Assembly (NCBI GenBank): GCA_963663525.2
Contig: CAXXHC010000001.1
Span: 434,001-498,000, forward strand
Direction: 5' to 3'
Origin: G963663525 sp963663525
GTDB lineage: Bacteria > Myxococcota_A > SURF-8 > G963663525
Length of the DNA: 64,000 nucleotides
Below the pieces are notes generated by a model. It had not been told where the DNA came from, did not search any database, and worked only from the letters and a program-made list of their open reading frames with translations. Shown in pieces: positions 8,554 to 16,830 of the stretch; positions within the stretch are counted from its first letter, which is position 1, and the number at the start of each line of letters is the position of its first letter. Position numbers and translations under genes: made by a program.

Positions 8554-10911
8554 CTAGAAGGCTTCGAAATCCTTGTCCATCGTGTCGTCGTTGCCATCCA
8601 GCAAGAGCTTCACGCCATGATGATCGCCGTTGCCGTTGCCCTCCGAAGTGGCGGATTTCCTTCGGGATTTCTTGGCCGACGAAAAACTCGACGCGCTTTT
8701 CCGACCGACCGGCATACCGCTATCCTTGATCTTGAAGAACGACGCCGACTGCAAGAGCTGCTCGCCCTGGCCGGAGAGTTCCTCGCTGGTGGCGGCCAGT
8801 TCCTCGGTGGAGGCGGCGCTTTGCTGAATCACCTGGTCGAGTTGGTGAATGGCCTGGGTGACCTGCTCGATGCCGTTGGCCTGTTCCGAACTGCTGGCGT
8901 TGATTTCGCGCACGAGGTCGGAGGTTTTCTGGATCACCGGCACGATTTCGCTCAGGAGTCCCCCGGCCTTTTCGGCGATTTCCACACTGGTTTCGGACAG
9001 TTCGCCGATTTCCTTGGCTGCGGTCTGGCTGCGTTCCGCCAGTTTGCGGACTTCGGCGGCGACCACTGCGAAGCCTTTGCCGTGCTCCCCGGCGCGGGCG
9101 GCTTCGATGGCTGCGTTCAAGGCCAGCATGTTCGTCTGGCGGGCGATTTCCTCAATGATATTGATCTTCTCCGCAATGCTCTTCATGGCTTCGACGGTTT
9201 GAGTCACCGCCGCGCCGCCTTCCTGGGCGTCCTCGGCGGCCTTCTGGGCGATGGAGGCCGTCTGCTGCGCGTTGTCGGCGTTCTGCTTGACGGTGGCGCT
9301 CATTTCTTCCATCGAACTGGAGACTTCCTCCACGTTCGAGGCCTGTTCCGAGGCACCCTGCGCCATGGATTGCGAGGACTGGTTGACCTGTTCCGCACCG
9401 GTGGCCACCTGTCCTGCCGCCGACTGCACGTCCACCGCGAAACGGGTGAGATTGCGGATCATGTCGTTGATGTTGTCCGCGATTTTCTCGAAGTTGGCGG
9501 CGATTTCCGCCGTGTCGTTGTCGGAAGAGGCCACCTGCACGTCCACGTTCAGATCGCCTTCGGAGACCTTACCCAGCGCCGTAACCAGCTTGCCGACCTC
9601 GATCTCCTGGTAATCGGCCTGTTTTTTGGCCACGCGGGCCGCGTCTCTCACGGCGGTCTGGTCGATGATGAATTCGAAGGCCGCCACGGCGTTGCCGTTC
9701 TCGTTCTTGATCGGGGTACCGATGTAATCGATTTCGAGCCGGTGATCTCCCGGATGGGCGACGGTCGAACTTTCCACCATTTTGCGCGTGTTCATCGCAC
9801 GTTCGCAGGCGCAGTTGGGGGTCTGGCAGTCGCCGCTCTTCAAGGAGTGATAACACTTGGTGCCGAGCATTTTTTCCGGGCTGCTGCCGGAGATATCGGC
9901 CAGCCGCTTGTTGGCGAAAAGAATGTTGAATTCCTCATCCACGCCGAGTACGGGAATCGGCACGTTGTCCAGGTGACCGACCAGTTCGTCGGTCAGGCCG
10001 TTGATGCCGTCCACCATTTGCTGCCAGGCTCCGGTGTATTCCGAGGAATCGCTTCGCTTGGTCAGGCGTCCGGCTTTGACGTCGTCGATCATGGCGTTGA
10101 CGTCGTCGAGCAGGTGACTCAACACACCGATGACCTGTCCCAAGGCCGCCATCATCTGGCCGATTTCATCTTTGCTGATATCGGTGATTTTCTGATCGAT
10201 CTGCCCGGCGGCCATGGCATTCATCATCGCCGAAGCGCTGTTGAGGCGCTTGGCGATGGCACGGCTGATCCACCAGGCGAGCGCGGCGCAAAACAGCGTC
10301 AACACGAGAGAAAACAGCAAAATGCGATTTCGCCATGCTCCGATTTCCTCGTTGACGTCTTCGATATACATGCCGGTGCCGATGACCCACTCCCACGGTT
10401 CGTAGTACTGAACGTAGGAAATCTTCGGCACGATGCGGTTTTTCTGGTCCTTGTACTGCCACATGTAGTCGACGAACCCGGCTTTGTCGCTCAAAGCGAC
10501 TTCCACCATTTCTTCGAACATTTTCTTTCCATTCGGGTCTTTGTTGTCCTTGACGCTCTTTCCTTCGAGCGCCGTATTGAACGGGTGCATGACCATGATG
10601 TGCTCTTTGTCGTTGATCCAGAAATAGTCATTCATTTCGGGACCATAGCGCACCGCCCGCACCGCTTCGGCGGCTTGATGGCGGGCGTCCTCTTCGGTGA
10701 GCGTCCCCGCTTTGGACATGTCGTGGTAGTGCTGGACGATGGTCCAGACGACTTCGGTCTGCTCCTTGATTTTCTCCTTTTTCTTTGCCACAAGGCCGTC
10801 TGCGAACTGCGGCACGATCCATCCCATGATCGAGCCGATGAACAGGGCGATGATGACGAAAGAGAGTGAGAGGATTTTCCAGCCGATTTTAAGGTTCGAA
10901 AAGAATTTCAT
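8554..10911 (-). CDS. Methyl-accepting chemotaxis protein, single Cache plus PAS with Cys cluster
   Basis: Inner-membrane chemoreceptor, 785 residues. TM1 (about 11-33) is followed by a roughly 160-residue periplasmic domain with MNDYFWINDKEHIMVMHP and YYEPWEWVIGTGMYIEDV, the signature of single-Cache (sCache_2) domains. TM2 is at about 198-220, then HAMP units. Next is a cytoplasmic PAS domain (about 312-430) whose helix region carries C-Y-H-S-L-K-S-G-D-C followed by P-N-C-A-C, four cysteines within 17 residues. Another HAMP-like stretch and the standard signalling hairpin complete it. The C-terminus is KDFEAF, an x-F-x-x-F tail resembling E. coli NWETF. It is the receptor gene closest to cheA (38-base gap). 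The PAS cysteines suggest a redox or metal function in addition to the periplasmic input, but this is inference. Confidence 0.93.
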   Translation of the reverse strand: MKFFSNLKIGWKILSLSFVIIALFIGSIMGWIVPQFADGLVAKKKEKIKEQTEVVWTIVQHYHDMSKAGTLTEEDARHQAAEAVRAVRYGPEMNDYFWINDKEHIMVMHPFNTALEGKSVKDNKDPNGKKMFEEMVEVALSDKAGFVDYMWQYKDQKNRIVPKISYVQYYEPWEWVIGTGMYIEDVNEEIGAWRNRILLFSLVLTLFCAALAWWISRAIAKRLNSASAMMNAMAAGQIDQKITDISKDEIGQMMAALGQVIGVLSHLLDDVNAMIDDVKAGRLTKRSDSSEYTGAWQQMVDGINGLTDELVGHLDNVPIPVLGVDEEFNILFANKRLADISGSSPEKMLGTKCYHSLKSGDCQTPNCACERAMNTRKMVESSTVAHPGDHRLEIDYIGTPIKNENGNAVAAFEFIIDQTAVRDAARVAKKQADYQEIEVGKLVTALGKVSEGDLNVDVQVASSDNDTAEIAANFEKIADNINDMIRNLTRFAVDVQSAAGQVATGAEQVNQSSQSMAQGASEQASNVEEVSSSMEEMSATVKQNADNAQQTASIAQKAAEDAQEGGAAVTQTVEAMKSIAEKINIIEEIARQTNMLALNAAIEAARAGEHGKGFAVVAAEVRKLAERSQTAAKEIGELSETSVEIAEKAGGLLSEIVPVIQKTSDLVREINASSSEQANGIEQVTQAIHQLDQVIQQSAASTEELAATSEELSGQGEQLLQSASFFKIKDSGMPVGRKSASSFSSAKKSRRKSATSEGNGNGDHHGVKLLLDGNDDTMDKDFEAF

Positions 10912-10949
10912 GGTGTTGTCCTTTCTCAGGTGTGTGGTTCAACTTCCTC

Positions 10950-13088
10950 CTAGGATTGCGCAGTCACGGTTTCGGCTTTTTCCTTCGATTTACGTATCTT
11001 TCCGATGGAATGTTTTTCATCCATATTGGCCATGCGCACGAGTCCCAGCACGTCCACGATCAAGGCCACGTTGCCGTCGCCCATGATGGTTGCGCCGGAG
11101 AGTCCCTCGACATCCTGATAGATGCGTCCGAGGGACTTGATGACGGTCTGGTAATCGCCGATCACCCGGTCCACCACGAGTCCCACGCGGTTGTCTCCGT
11201 GGTTGACGATGACGGCTTCTTCGATTTCCGGAACGACGCCCTCGATCCAGAACGTTTCGCGCAGACGCACGAAGGGCAGCAGTTCTCCCCGGACCTGAAT
11301 CAGGTTGCGGCCCCGGTCGAGCGCGACGGTTTCGTCCGTCATTTCAAGGCATTCCACAATGGCGTTGATGGGGATGACGTACTTGCCCGCACCGATTTCC
11401 ACCAGCAGGCCGTCAATGATCGCCAGCGTCAGCGGGAGGTAGAGATCGATGCGCGTGCCTTTGCCCAGTTGGCTGTCGATCTCGATCGATCCTCGCAGGC
11501 TTTCGATTTCGCGCTTTACGACGTCCATTCCCACGCCGCGCCCGGAAATGCTCGTGACCGATTCCGCCGTGGAAAATCCGGGCTGCATGATGAGATTGAA
11601 GATTTCCTTCTCGGAAAGGTCGTCCGTGGCGGCGATCAGCCCTTTTTCGATGGCCTTGGCGCGAATGGAGTCGGCATTGAGCCCCTGGCCGTCGTCCTCG
11701 ATGGAAATCACCACGTTCGCCCCTCGATGGGTCGCGGAAAGACGAATCGTGCCTTTTTCCGGTTTTTCGGCTTCACGGCGTTTTTCGGCGCTTTCGATGC
11801 CGTGGTCCAGGCTGTTGCGGATCAGGTGTACCAGCGGGTCTCCGAGGCGGTCGATGACGGTTTTGTCCATCTCTGTTTCCCCACCCAGTGTGACGAGATC
11901 GATCTTTTTGTTCAGTTCCGAGGAAAGGTCACGCACCAGTCTGCGGAAACGGCTGAACGTGCCGCCGATGGGCATCATGCGGATATTCAACACGATATCG
12001 CGCAACTCGCCGGTCAGGCGGTCCACTTCCTCCACCGGCGAATCGAGTTCGAGGCTGTCGATCTTCGTCGCCACGCGCGAAAGTTGCGCCTGGGTGATGA
12101 CCAATTCACCCACGAGGTTGATGAGGTTGTCCAATTTGTCGGCGGGTACCCGCACCGTTTCCCTGGCGGCGGCCTTGTTGAACGCCTGGAGGGCTTTCTG
12201 TTCCTGGAGCGCGGACTGGATTTTCTGCTTGGAGACGCCTTTTTCCTGGCTCAGTAGGTCGCCGAGGCGTTTCTGGCTGTTCAGCGCCTGTTCGATATCT
12301 TCCGGTTGGGCATCGCCGCGTTCGACGAGGATTTCCCCGAGGCGGGGAACGTCTTCGGCTTCCTCTTCCGAAATGCGGCGGATGTCGATTTCGCAGTCGT
12401 CCTCCACGAAAATGAACACGTCGTGGATCTCGTCCTCGCCTTTTTCGGTGGTCAGCACGATATCCCAGCTCAGGTAGCACTTTTCCGGATCGATTTCGTC
12501 CAGCGAAGGAATGGAATCGGTATTCGGAATGACCTCGCATTCCCCGAGTCCGCGAAGCTCGTCGATCAGCAGGGCGGGGTCCATTCCCCTGGAAAACATT
12601 TCCGAATCCCCTCCGAAACGTACACGGTAAACCTGTTTCGACGGAGGCGGAGCCTCATCCCGTTTTTTCTTTTCGTCCGCGTTTTTGGACGAAGACCGGG
12701 CGGAGCGGGGCATCAATTCGTGGAATTTCTCAATGATCTTCAGGTTTTCGACATGACTGACACTCGGCCCGCCCTGGCTTTGATCGAGCATGGCGCTGAT
12801 CTGGTCGCGCGACATGAGGATCAAGTCAATGAAAGTCTTGGAGATTTTCATCTTCCCTTCGCGCACGAGATCCAGTGCGGTTTCCACGTGGTGGGTGAAG
12901 TCCGCGATGTCGTCGAAGCCGAACATCGATCCCGAGCCTTTGATCGTGTGCATGGCGCGGAACAGCCGGTTGATCGCGTCGTGATCCTCCGGGTCGGATT
13001 CGATATTTAAAATGCATTCCTCGATATCGGCGAGCAGCTCTTCGGCCTCTTGCAGGAAAACTTCGGCAAAATTGCTGGAATCACTCAT
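10950..13088 (-). CDS. cheA: Chemotaxis histidine kinase CheA
   Basis: Receptor-coupled kinase that phosphorylates CheY and CheB. The 712-residue domain order is canonical. P1/HPt covers about 1-105, with phospho-acceptor His47 in MHTIKGSG. Then comes a long, partly charged linker with a P2-like segment (about 180-260) and a short helical part beginning RLGEILVERGD. P3 dimerisation covers about 310-370, and the HATPase P4 about 375-545 with the N-box LVHLIRNSLDHGIE and the G-box GRGVGMDVVK. The CheW-like P5 domain covers about 550-690. AGGAAATC precedes the ATG. It follows cheY by 26 bases and precedes the first membrane receptor by 38, consistent with a single transcript. The RLGEILVERG helix resembles the N-terminal helical element of type II secretion ATPases, an uncommon insertion in CheA. 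Confidence 0.96.
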   Translation of the reverse strand: MSDSSNFAEVFLQEAEELLADIEECILNIESDPEDHDAINRLFRAMHTIKGSGSMFGFDDIADFTHHVETALDLVREGKMKISKTFIDLILMSRDQISAMLDQSQGGPSVSHVENLKIIEKFHELMPRSARSSSKNADEKKKRDEAPPPSKQVYRVRFGGDSEMFSRGMDPALLIDELRGLGECEVIPNTDSIPSLDEIDPEKCYLSWDIVLTTEKGEDEIHDVFIFVEDDCEIDIRRISEEEAEDVPRLGEILVERGDAQPEDIEQALNSQKRLGDLLSQEKGVSKQKIQSALQEQKALQAFNKAAARETVRVPADKLDNLINLVGELVITQAQLSRVATKIDSLELDSPVEEVDRLTGELRDIVLNIRMMPIGGTFSRFRRLVRDLSSELNKKIDLVTLGGETEMDKTVIDRLGDPLVHLIRNSLDHGIESAEKRREAEKPEKGTIRLSATHRGANVVISIEDDGQGLNADSIRAKAIEKGLIAATDDLSEKEIFNLIMQPGFSTAESVTSISGRGVGMDVVKREIESLRGSIEIDSQLGKGTRIDLYLPLTLAIIDGLLVEIGAGKYVIPINAIVECLEMTDETVALDRGRNLIQVRGELLPFVRLRETFWIEGVVPEIEEAVIVNHGDNRVGLVVDRVIGDYQTVIKSLGRIYQDVEGLSGATIMGDGNVALIVDVLGLVRMANMDEKHSIGKIRKSKEKAETVTAQS

Positions 13089-13114
13089 GATTTCCTATCC
13101 TTGTCTTCGAAGGT

Positions 13115-13480
13115 TTATTTCAGGACTTTTTTCACCACGGAAACGAGCTGCGGCGGCTTGAAGGGCTTGACGATCCAGCCGGTGGCACCGGCTTTTTTGC
13201 CTTCGAGTTTCTTTCCGCTTTCCGATTCGGTCGTCAGCATGACGATCGGGATGAATTTGTATTCCTTCAGGTTGCGCACTTCCCGGATGAGTTCGAGCCC
13301 GTTCATGTTCGGCATGTTCAGGTCGGTGATGAGCATATCGACGGGCGCCGCAGTCATTTTGGTCAGCGCATCCTTGCCGTCCTCCGCTTCCACGACTTCG
13401 TATCCGGCCTGTTTGAGTGTAAAACTCACCATCTGGCGCATACTGGTCGAGTCGTCGGCTGTCATGATTGTCTTGGCCAT
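13115..13480 (-). CDS. cheY: Chemotaxis response regulator CheY
   Basis: Single receiver domain of 121 residues; output of CheA to the motor. Acidic pocket Asp9/Asp10, phospho-acceptor Asp53 in LITDLNMPNMNG, Thr at VMLTTES and Lys in WIVKPFKP are all present. No output domain is attached. The ATG lies one base beyond the stop of the STAS gene, so the two are almost certainly translationally coupled. Its sequence style (MAKTIMTADDSTSMRQMVSFTL) is the common deltaproteobacterial CheY type encoded next to cheA. Because the window shows no flagellar or pilus genes, whether it addresses a flagellar motor or another output cannot be told from here. Confidence 0.95.
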   Translation of the reverse strand: MAKTIMTADDSTSMRQMVSFTLKQAGYEVVEAEDGKDALTKMTAAPVDMLITDLNMPNMNGLELIREVRNLKEYKFIPIVMLTTESESGKKLEGKKAGATGWIVKPFKPPQLVSVVKKVLK

Positions 13481-13481
13481 G

Positions 13482-13796
13482 TCAGATCTCCTTCGCTTGT
13501 ACGCCGAAAGCGGCGTCGAATGGCAGGCCGGCGTTTTGGAACGCGCCTCGCACGGCGGCGCTCTCTTTTTCGATCGTCACGTCTTTCTTGAGTTGAACCG
13601 CGTACTTGAGCGCGGAGACGAGAAGCTGCAAGCCCGCCGTATCGCACTCTTCCACGGCGGATAAATCCAGCGCGAGCGAGGGAGCCTGTTCGAAGCTTTC
13701 CAGCAACAACTGCCGGGTTTCCTCGATTTCGCTTACCTTCAGTGCGTCTTCGGCCAATTGGATGGCGTGCGATGTTTTCGGTTTCTTTTTCGCCAT
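13482..13796 (-). CDS. STAS-domain protein of the chemotaxis cluster
   Basis: Small cytoplasmic protein of 104 residues, essentially one STAS (anti-sigma-factor-antagonist-like) domain. The conserved loop reads LDLSAVEECDTAGLQLL, with Thr at the position that is phosphorylated in SpoIIAA-type proteins. STAS proteins of this kind are common in CheA clusters of environmental Proteobacteria, but their partner is usually unknown. It lies between the soluble receptor-like gene (15-base gap) and cheY (one-base gap). AAAGGGAA precedes the ATG. No cognate anti-sigma or serine kinase gene is visible, so a link to the chemosensory array rather than to a sigma factor is the simpler reading. Confidence 0.85.
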   Translation of the reverse strand: MAKKKPKTSHAIQLAEDALKVSEIEETRQLLLESFEQAPSLALDLSAVEECDTAGLQLLVSALKYAVQLKKDVTIEKESAAVRGAFQNAGLPFDAAFGVQAKEI

Positions 13797-13811
13797 TGGA
13801 TTCCCTTTCGA

Positions 13812-15593
13812 TCAAAAAAGCTCGAAATCCCCCAAATCTTCGTCCTGATTTTGCTCGTCGAAGGTCTCGACGTTGGTTGCTTCTTCCGTCCCCTCATCCC
13901 AACGATCTTCGAACTTCAGATGCGCATCGCGTTCGCTCTGCATCGTGTAGCGGTCGAGATGTTTTCGGAGGTGGTCCTGCTCGCCTTCGGCGCCCTGTTT
14001 TGCGAGCGGTTCGATATCGGTGGCCAACCTGTTGATTTCACGCAGAATCGCCGCGAATTCGTTCTCCAGTTCGGATAGGAAAAACAGCTCGTTCTCCGCT
14101 TCGTCGAAGCGCGTGGCCAGCGCGTCGGCCTTTTTGTAGGAGCGCTGCGAGGATTCGCGATACACTTGGTAGGATTGGATGATTTCCCCCACGACCTGAT
14201 CGACGTCGGAGGCCGAATCGAATTCCTGGTTTTCATGGGTGGAGCGGGACTTGATCGTTCCCACGATGTCGGCCAGCCCTTCCAGGGAACGGACCACCTG
14301 CCGCACCTGGCCTTCGGAATCCTTGGACAATTCCTGGACTTCCTTGGCCAGAATACCCAGAGAAATCCCGGCGTCGCCAAGCTGGCGGGACATGATGATG
14401 GCGTTGATGGCCTGCAGGCTGAGCATTCCGGAAATCGAGCTCACCTTTTTGATGTGTCCGGCTACCTGGTTGGAGGATTCCACGGCGTTGTCCAACGCAT
14501 TGGACAGGCGCAGTCCGAGGCGTTCCCCATCTTTGAGCATTCGGCTGACGGCTTGAAGGAGCGCTTTGAGGCGGCTGAAGGGGTCGGAACTGCGTGTTTT
14601 ACCCTGGGCGGCGGAGCGACCGTGGGCGAGACCGTCGATGTCCGTTTTCAGACCGTCGAAAGAACGTGAAAGCTTGGTGCGGGCTTCGTGAATGTCTTTG
14701 ACCACACCGGAAATCTGAGTGCACTGCAAACGAAGGAGGGTGTGGATTTCGGCGGAATCTTCCACCTTTTCGATCTCTTGCAACGCTTCCACGACGTGCT
14801 CGATGCGCTGCCGCGTAATGTCGTTGAATTGAATCGCCACCACAGCCTCAGCGACTTTCAGCGAGATTTCCTTCGATCCGGCCTCGATGTCTGCCAGACG
14901 TTCCTGAGAAATGCGGAAAAGACGCTCGATTTCCGTGGTGGCTTCTTCGGCATCCTGCACCGCTTTGCCGAGCATGTTTTCCAGTTTCTGTGCTCCGCTG
15001 TCGAGATCCGAGCCGATGCTGCTTAAAATGCCGCGAACGTCGTCGATGTTCTCGGTCAACAATTCGGCGCGGTCGCTGATGTCCTTGGAAAACCCTTTGA
15101 TTTCCATGGAATAGTCGCCGAACATTTTGTTGGCGTGCTCGGAGCGGGTGGATTGAATCGAAATGTTGATGCCGAAAATGCCCAGTCGCCAGGCGATTTC
15201 CTTGATGTTCGTAATGCCCAAGTCGAGGGTCTTCAAGAGTGAGATGAGCGAGCCCACGTTATCCCGGCTGTGAAACACGCCGGAACTGGCTTCCCGCAGA
15301 CGGTCGATGGCCTGGGTTACGAGGCTTCGGATATCCACCACGGCGCAGGCGTCCGATTCGAGATCCAGCGATTTCCCGGCTTTCATCGAGATTTTCGCGA
15401 CTTCCTCGGCTCCGTTGTAAAACACCTGCAACGCCGAGCCCAACCGGACGAAGTTGGGTTCCGAATTCCGATTGGCTTCGTTGAGGCGTTCGATCACGGA
15501 TGGGATATTTCTTAGGAGGTTCTCTATAGGATCGACGTGAAGCTTTTCGTTGTCAGTGGCGGTGGATAGCAACGTACGTCCTGTTTTCGTCAA
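13812..15593 (-). CDS. Soluble receptor-like coiled-coil protein with CheZ-like motif
   Basis: First gene of the chemotaxis cluster; 593 residues, almost entirely helical, with no signal peptide or membrane segment. Two halves look like degenerate receptor hairpins: around residues 135-175 (LGIFGINISIQSTR) and around 385-425 (LSLQAINAIIMSRQ followed by ILAKEVQELSKDS, compare VVAAEVRKLAERS of true receptors). Between them QFNDITRQ (255-262) places Asp258 and Gln262 as in the D-x-x-x-Q phosphatase motif of CheZ. No cheZ, cheC or cheX is visible nearby. The C-terminus is acidic and ends GDFELF, like the tails of the membrane receptors. No ATG is available at the N-terminus. TTG at 15593 has no ribosome-binding site, while TTG at 15572 is preceded by AGGA at good spacing and may be the true start. 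CheY phosphatase or cytoplasmic array scaffold are both possible. Confidence 0.75.
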   Translation of the reverse strand: MTKTGRTLLSTATDNEKLHVDPIENLLRNIPSVIERLNEANRNSEPNFVRLGSALQVFYNGAEEVAKISMKAGKSLDLESDACAVVDIRSLVTQAIDRLREASSGVFHSRDNVGSLISLLKTLDLGITNIKEIAWRLGIFGINISIQSTRSEHANKMFGDYSMEIKGFSKDISDRAELLTENIDDVRGILSSIGSDLDSGAQKLENMLGKAVQDAEEATTEIERLFRISQERLADIEAGSKEISLKVAEAVVAIQFNDITRQRIEHVVEALQEIEKVEDSAEIHTLLRLQCTQISGVVKDIHEARTKLSRSFDGLKTDIDGLAHGRSAAQGKTRSSDPFSRLKALLQAVSRMLKDGERLGLRLSNALDNAVESSNQVAGHIKKVSSISGMLSLQAINAIIMSRQLGDAGISLGILAKEVQELSKDSEGQVRQVVRSLEGLADIVGTIKSRSTHENQEFDSASDVDQVVGEIIQSYQVYRESSQRSYKKADALATRFDEAENELFFLSELENEFAAILREINRLATDIEPLAKQGAEGEQDHLRKHLDRYTMQSERDAHLKFEDRWDEGTEEATNVETFDEQNQDEDLGDFELF

Positions 15594-15917
15594 TGCAGGC
15601 CTATTCCTGGCCCGATCTATATTCGGCCACGGAAAACTGATGTCACTCCGTCAAACTTCATCGCTTCGGATGAATTCTTCGGGGACACTTCTTTTTCCAA
15701 CGAGGCCCTTGGAGCCATCGCTAAAATAGGAATACGGTCTTAAATAAGGTTTCTTGAATTTTATCTGTGAAAAGGGAACCTTTTTAAATCCGAAAAGGCA
15801 TATGAAATCGTTCGAACCCGCTGGATGTGGGATAAAGAAGGTAAAAAGCGGTAACTTGCCGAATTTCAACGCTTCTTGAGAATTGTGGAGGACAAATCCG
15901 AGACTCGAAAACGTTTC
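15594..15917. other. Intergenic region upstream of the chemotaxis cluster
   Basis: About 320 bases between the first chemotaxis gene and the stop of the DUF374 gene, both on the minus strand. It is more AT-rich than its surroundings and should hold the cluster's promoter. I could not find a convincing sigma-70, sigma-54 or sigma-28 element. A short open frame here (72 codons) has no ribosome-binding site and no recognisable sequence, and is not called. Confidence 0.5.
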
Positions 15918-16646
15918 CTAGGACGTGAAATCTTCTCGCAAAAGCTTTTTTGCCCGTTCGTTCGCTCGGCGGATTTCTTTTTGCAGATCTTCCAGAAAAT
16001 GCGACGCACTTTCTTCGGAAAGCGCGAAAGGTACCAGAAACGGCGTACCTTCGACAATGGCCACGCGGGCGAACGGAGGCACGACGCGGTAGCGGTCCCA
16101 GCTATTTTCAAGCACTTTGCCCGGTATCGACCACCCTCCGAGAGGGACGATCCATGCCCCGGTTTTTCGGGAAAGCTCGACGATTCCCCGTTTGGGTACT
16201 TCTCCGGGCCCCCTCGGTCCATCCACGGCCAGAGCGGCGTGGCATCCATCCAGAACGTGGCGGGTCATGGCGTCCAGTGCCTCTTTTCCCCCACGACTGG
16301 AAGACCCCCGCACCACTTCGAAGCCCAGTCGGGCGAGAATGTCCGCCTGCAACGCTCCATCGCGGGAAAGCGAAGACATCTGCACCATGGGCGAAGGGTG
16401 GGGATAGGCGAACAAAGGAAGCTGATGTCCGTGAAAAAACGCAACGATCACCCGTTCGCCGCCGATCAGCAGGTCCGTCACCTGGCGGTGGGGTTCGAAG
16501 TGCAGCCGCCACGTCGACCGCAAAAGGCGGATGGTCGCCTGGGCACACCAGGCCAGCCCGGTGCGCCGGTTGGGGGGAACGTCGGATGTTTGGGAGGCGT
16601 CCGTCACGTTTTCTCCACATTCTCCAACAGCGGGGGAAGATTTCAT
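15918..16646 (-). CDS. DUF374 lysophospholipid acyltransferase-like protein
   Basis: Protein of 242 residues in the DUF374 branch of the LPLAT acyltransferase superfamily. Seen: FFHGHQLPLF, where the HxxxxD-type block of other acyltransferases would be, then SLSRDGALQADILARLGF, VRGSSSRGGKEAL and the strongly conserved LAVDGPRGPG. Members are thought to acylate lipid precursors at the inner membrane, possibly in lipid A or phospholipid assembly. The exact substrate is not established and KDO-related neighbours are absent here. The start ATG has GAGG nine bases upstream. It is transcribed away from hcp, with 184 bases between the two starts. The N-terminal 25 residues are poorly conserved in appearance and could be removed by a later start. 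Confidence 0.85.
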   Translation of the reverse strand: MKSSPAVGECGENVTDASQTSDVPPNRRTGLAWCAQATIRLLRSTWRLHFEPHRQVTDLLIGGERVIVAFFHGHQLPLFAYPHPSPMVQMSSLSRDGALQADILARLGFEVVRGSSSRGGKEALDAMTRHVLDGCHAALAVDGPRGPGEVPKRGIVELSRKTGAWIVPLGGWSIPGKVLENSWDRYRVVPPFARVAIVEGTPFLVPFALSEESASHFLEDLQKEIRRANERAKKLLREDFTS

Positions 16647-16717
16647 GCGCAGGGCCTCATAACCACGCCATCGTGAAAAGGCAAAAAATGCACAAAAACC
16701 TACTTTCTTCCGAAAAC

Positions 16718-16758
16718 TTGACCGGAGTCAAGGCAGGAAAGGTCCGTTTTCCTATCCT
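16718..16758 (+). promoter_or_regulatory. CRP/FNR-type operator and -10 element upstream of hcp
   Basis: TTGACCGGAGTCAA (16718-16731) is a dyad TTGAC-N4-GTCAA of the kind bound by CRP/FNR-family regulators (FNR itself prefers TTGAT-N4-ATCAA). TATCCT at 16753-16758 fits a -10 box. If so, transcription starts near 16765 and the dyad is centred about 41 bases upstream, the class II activator position. hcp genes are widely controlled by FNR, NsrR or HcpR-type regulators in response to nitrosative stress. No regulator gene is present in the window. Confidence 0.6.
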
Positions 16759-16830
16759 GGGGATAGAACGACTTCGAACTTTGCAGCATCAATCAGCCAA
16801 TGTTTGACGAAAAAGAAAAAGGAGAACGAC

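Noticed and set aside
1850..10869. Long plus-strand open frames opposite the receptor genes (for example 6673-8262 and 8488-10869).
   Set aside because: Shadow frames of the high-GC chemoreceptor genes. Their translations repeat wherever the receptor signalling domain repeats and match no family.
15651..15869. 72-codon minus-strand open frame upstream of the chemotaxis cluster.
   Set aside because: No ribosome-binding site, low-complexity aromatic/Lys composition, and it occupies the expected promoter region.
16804..16830. TTG start nine codons upstream of the hcp ATG.
   Set aside because: The upstream codons include the ribosome-binding site itself, and Hcp proteins begin with MFCYQC.
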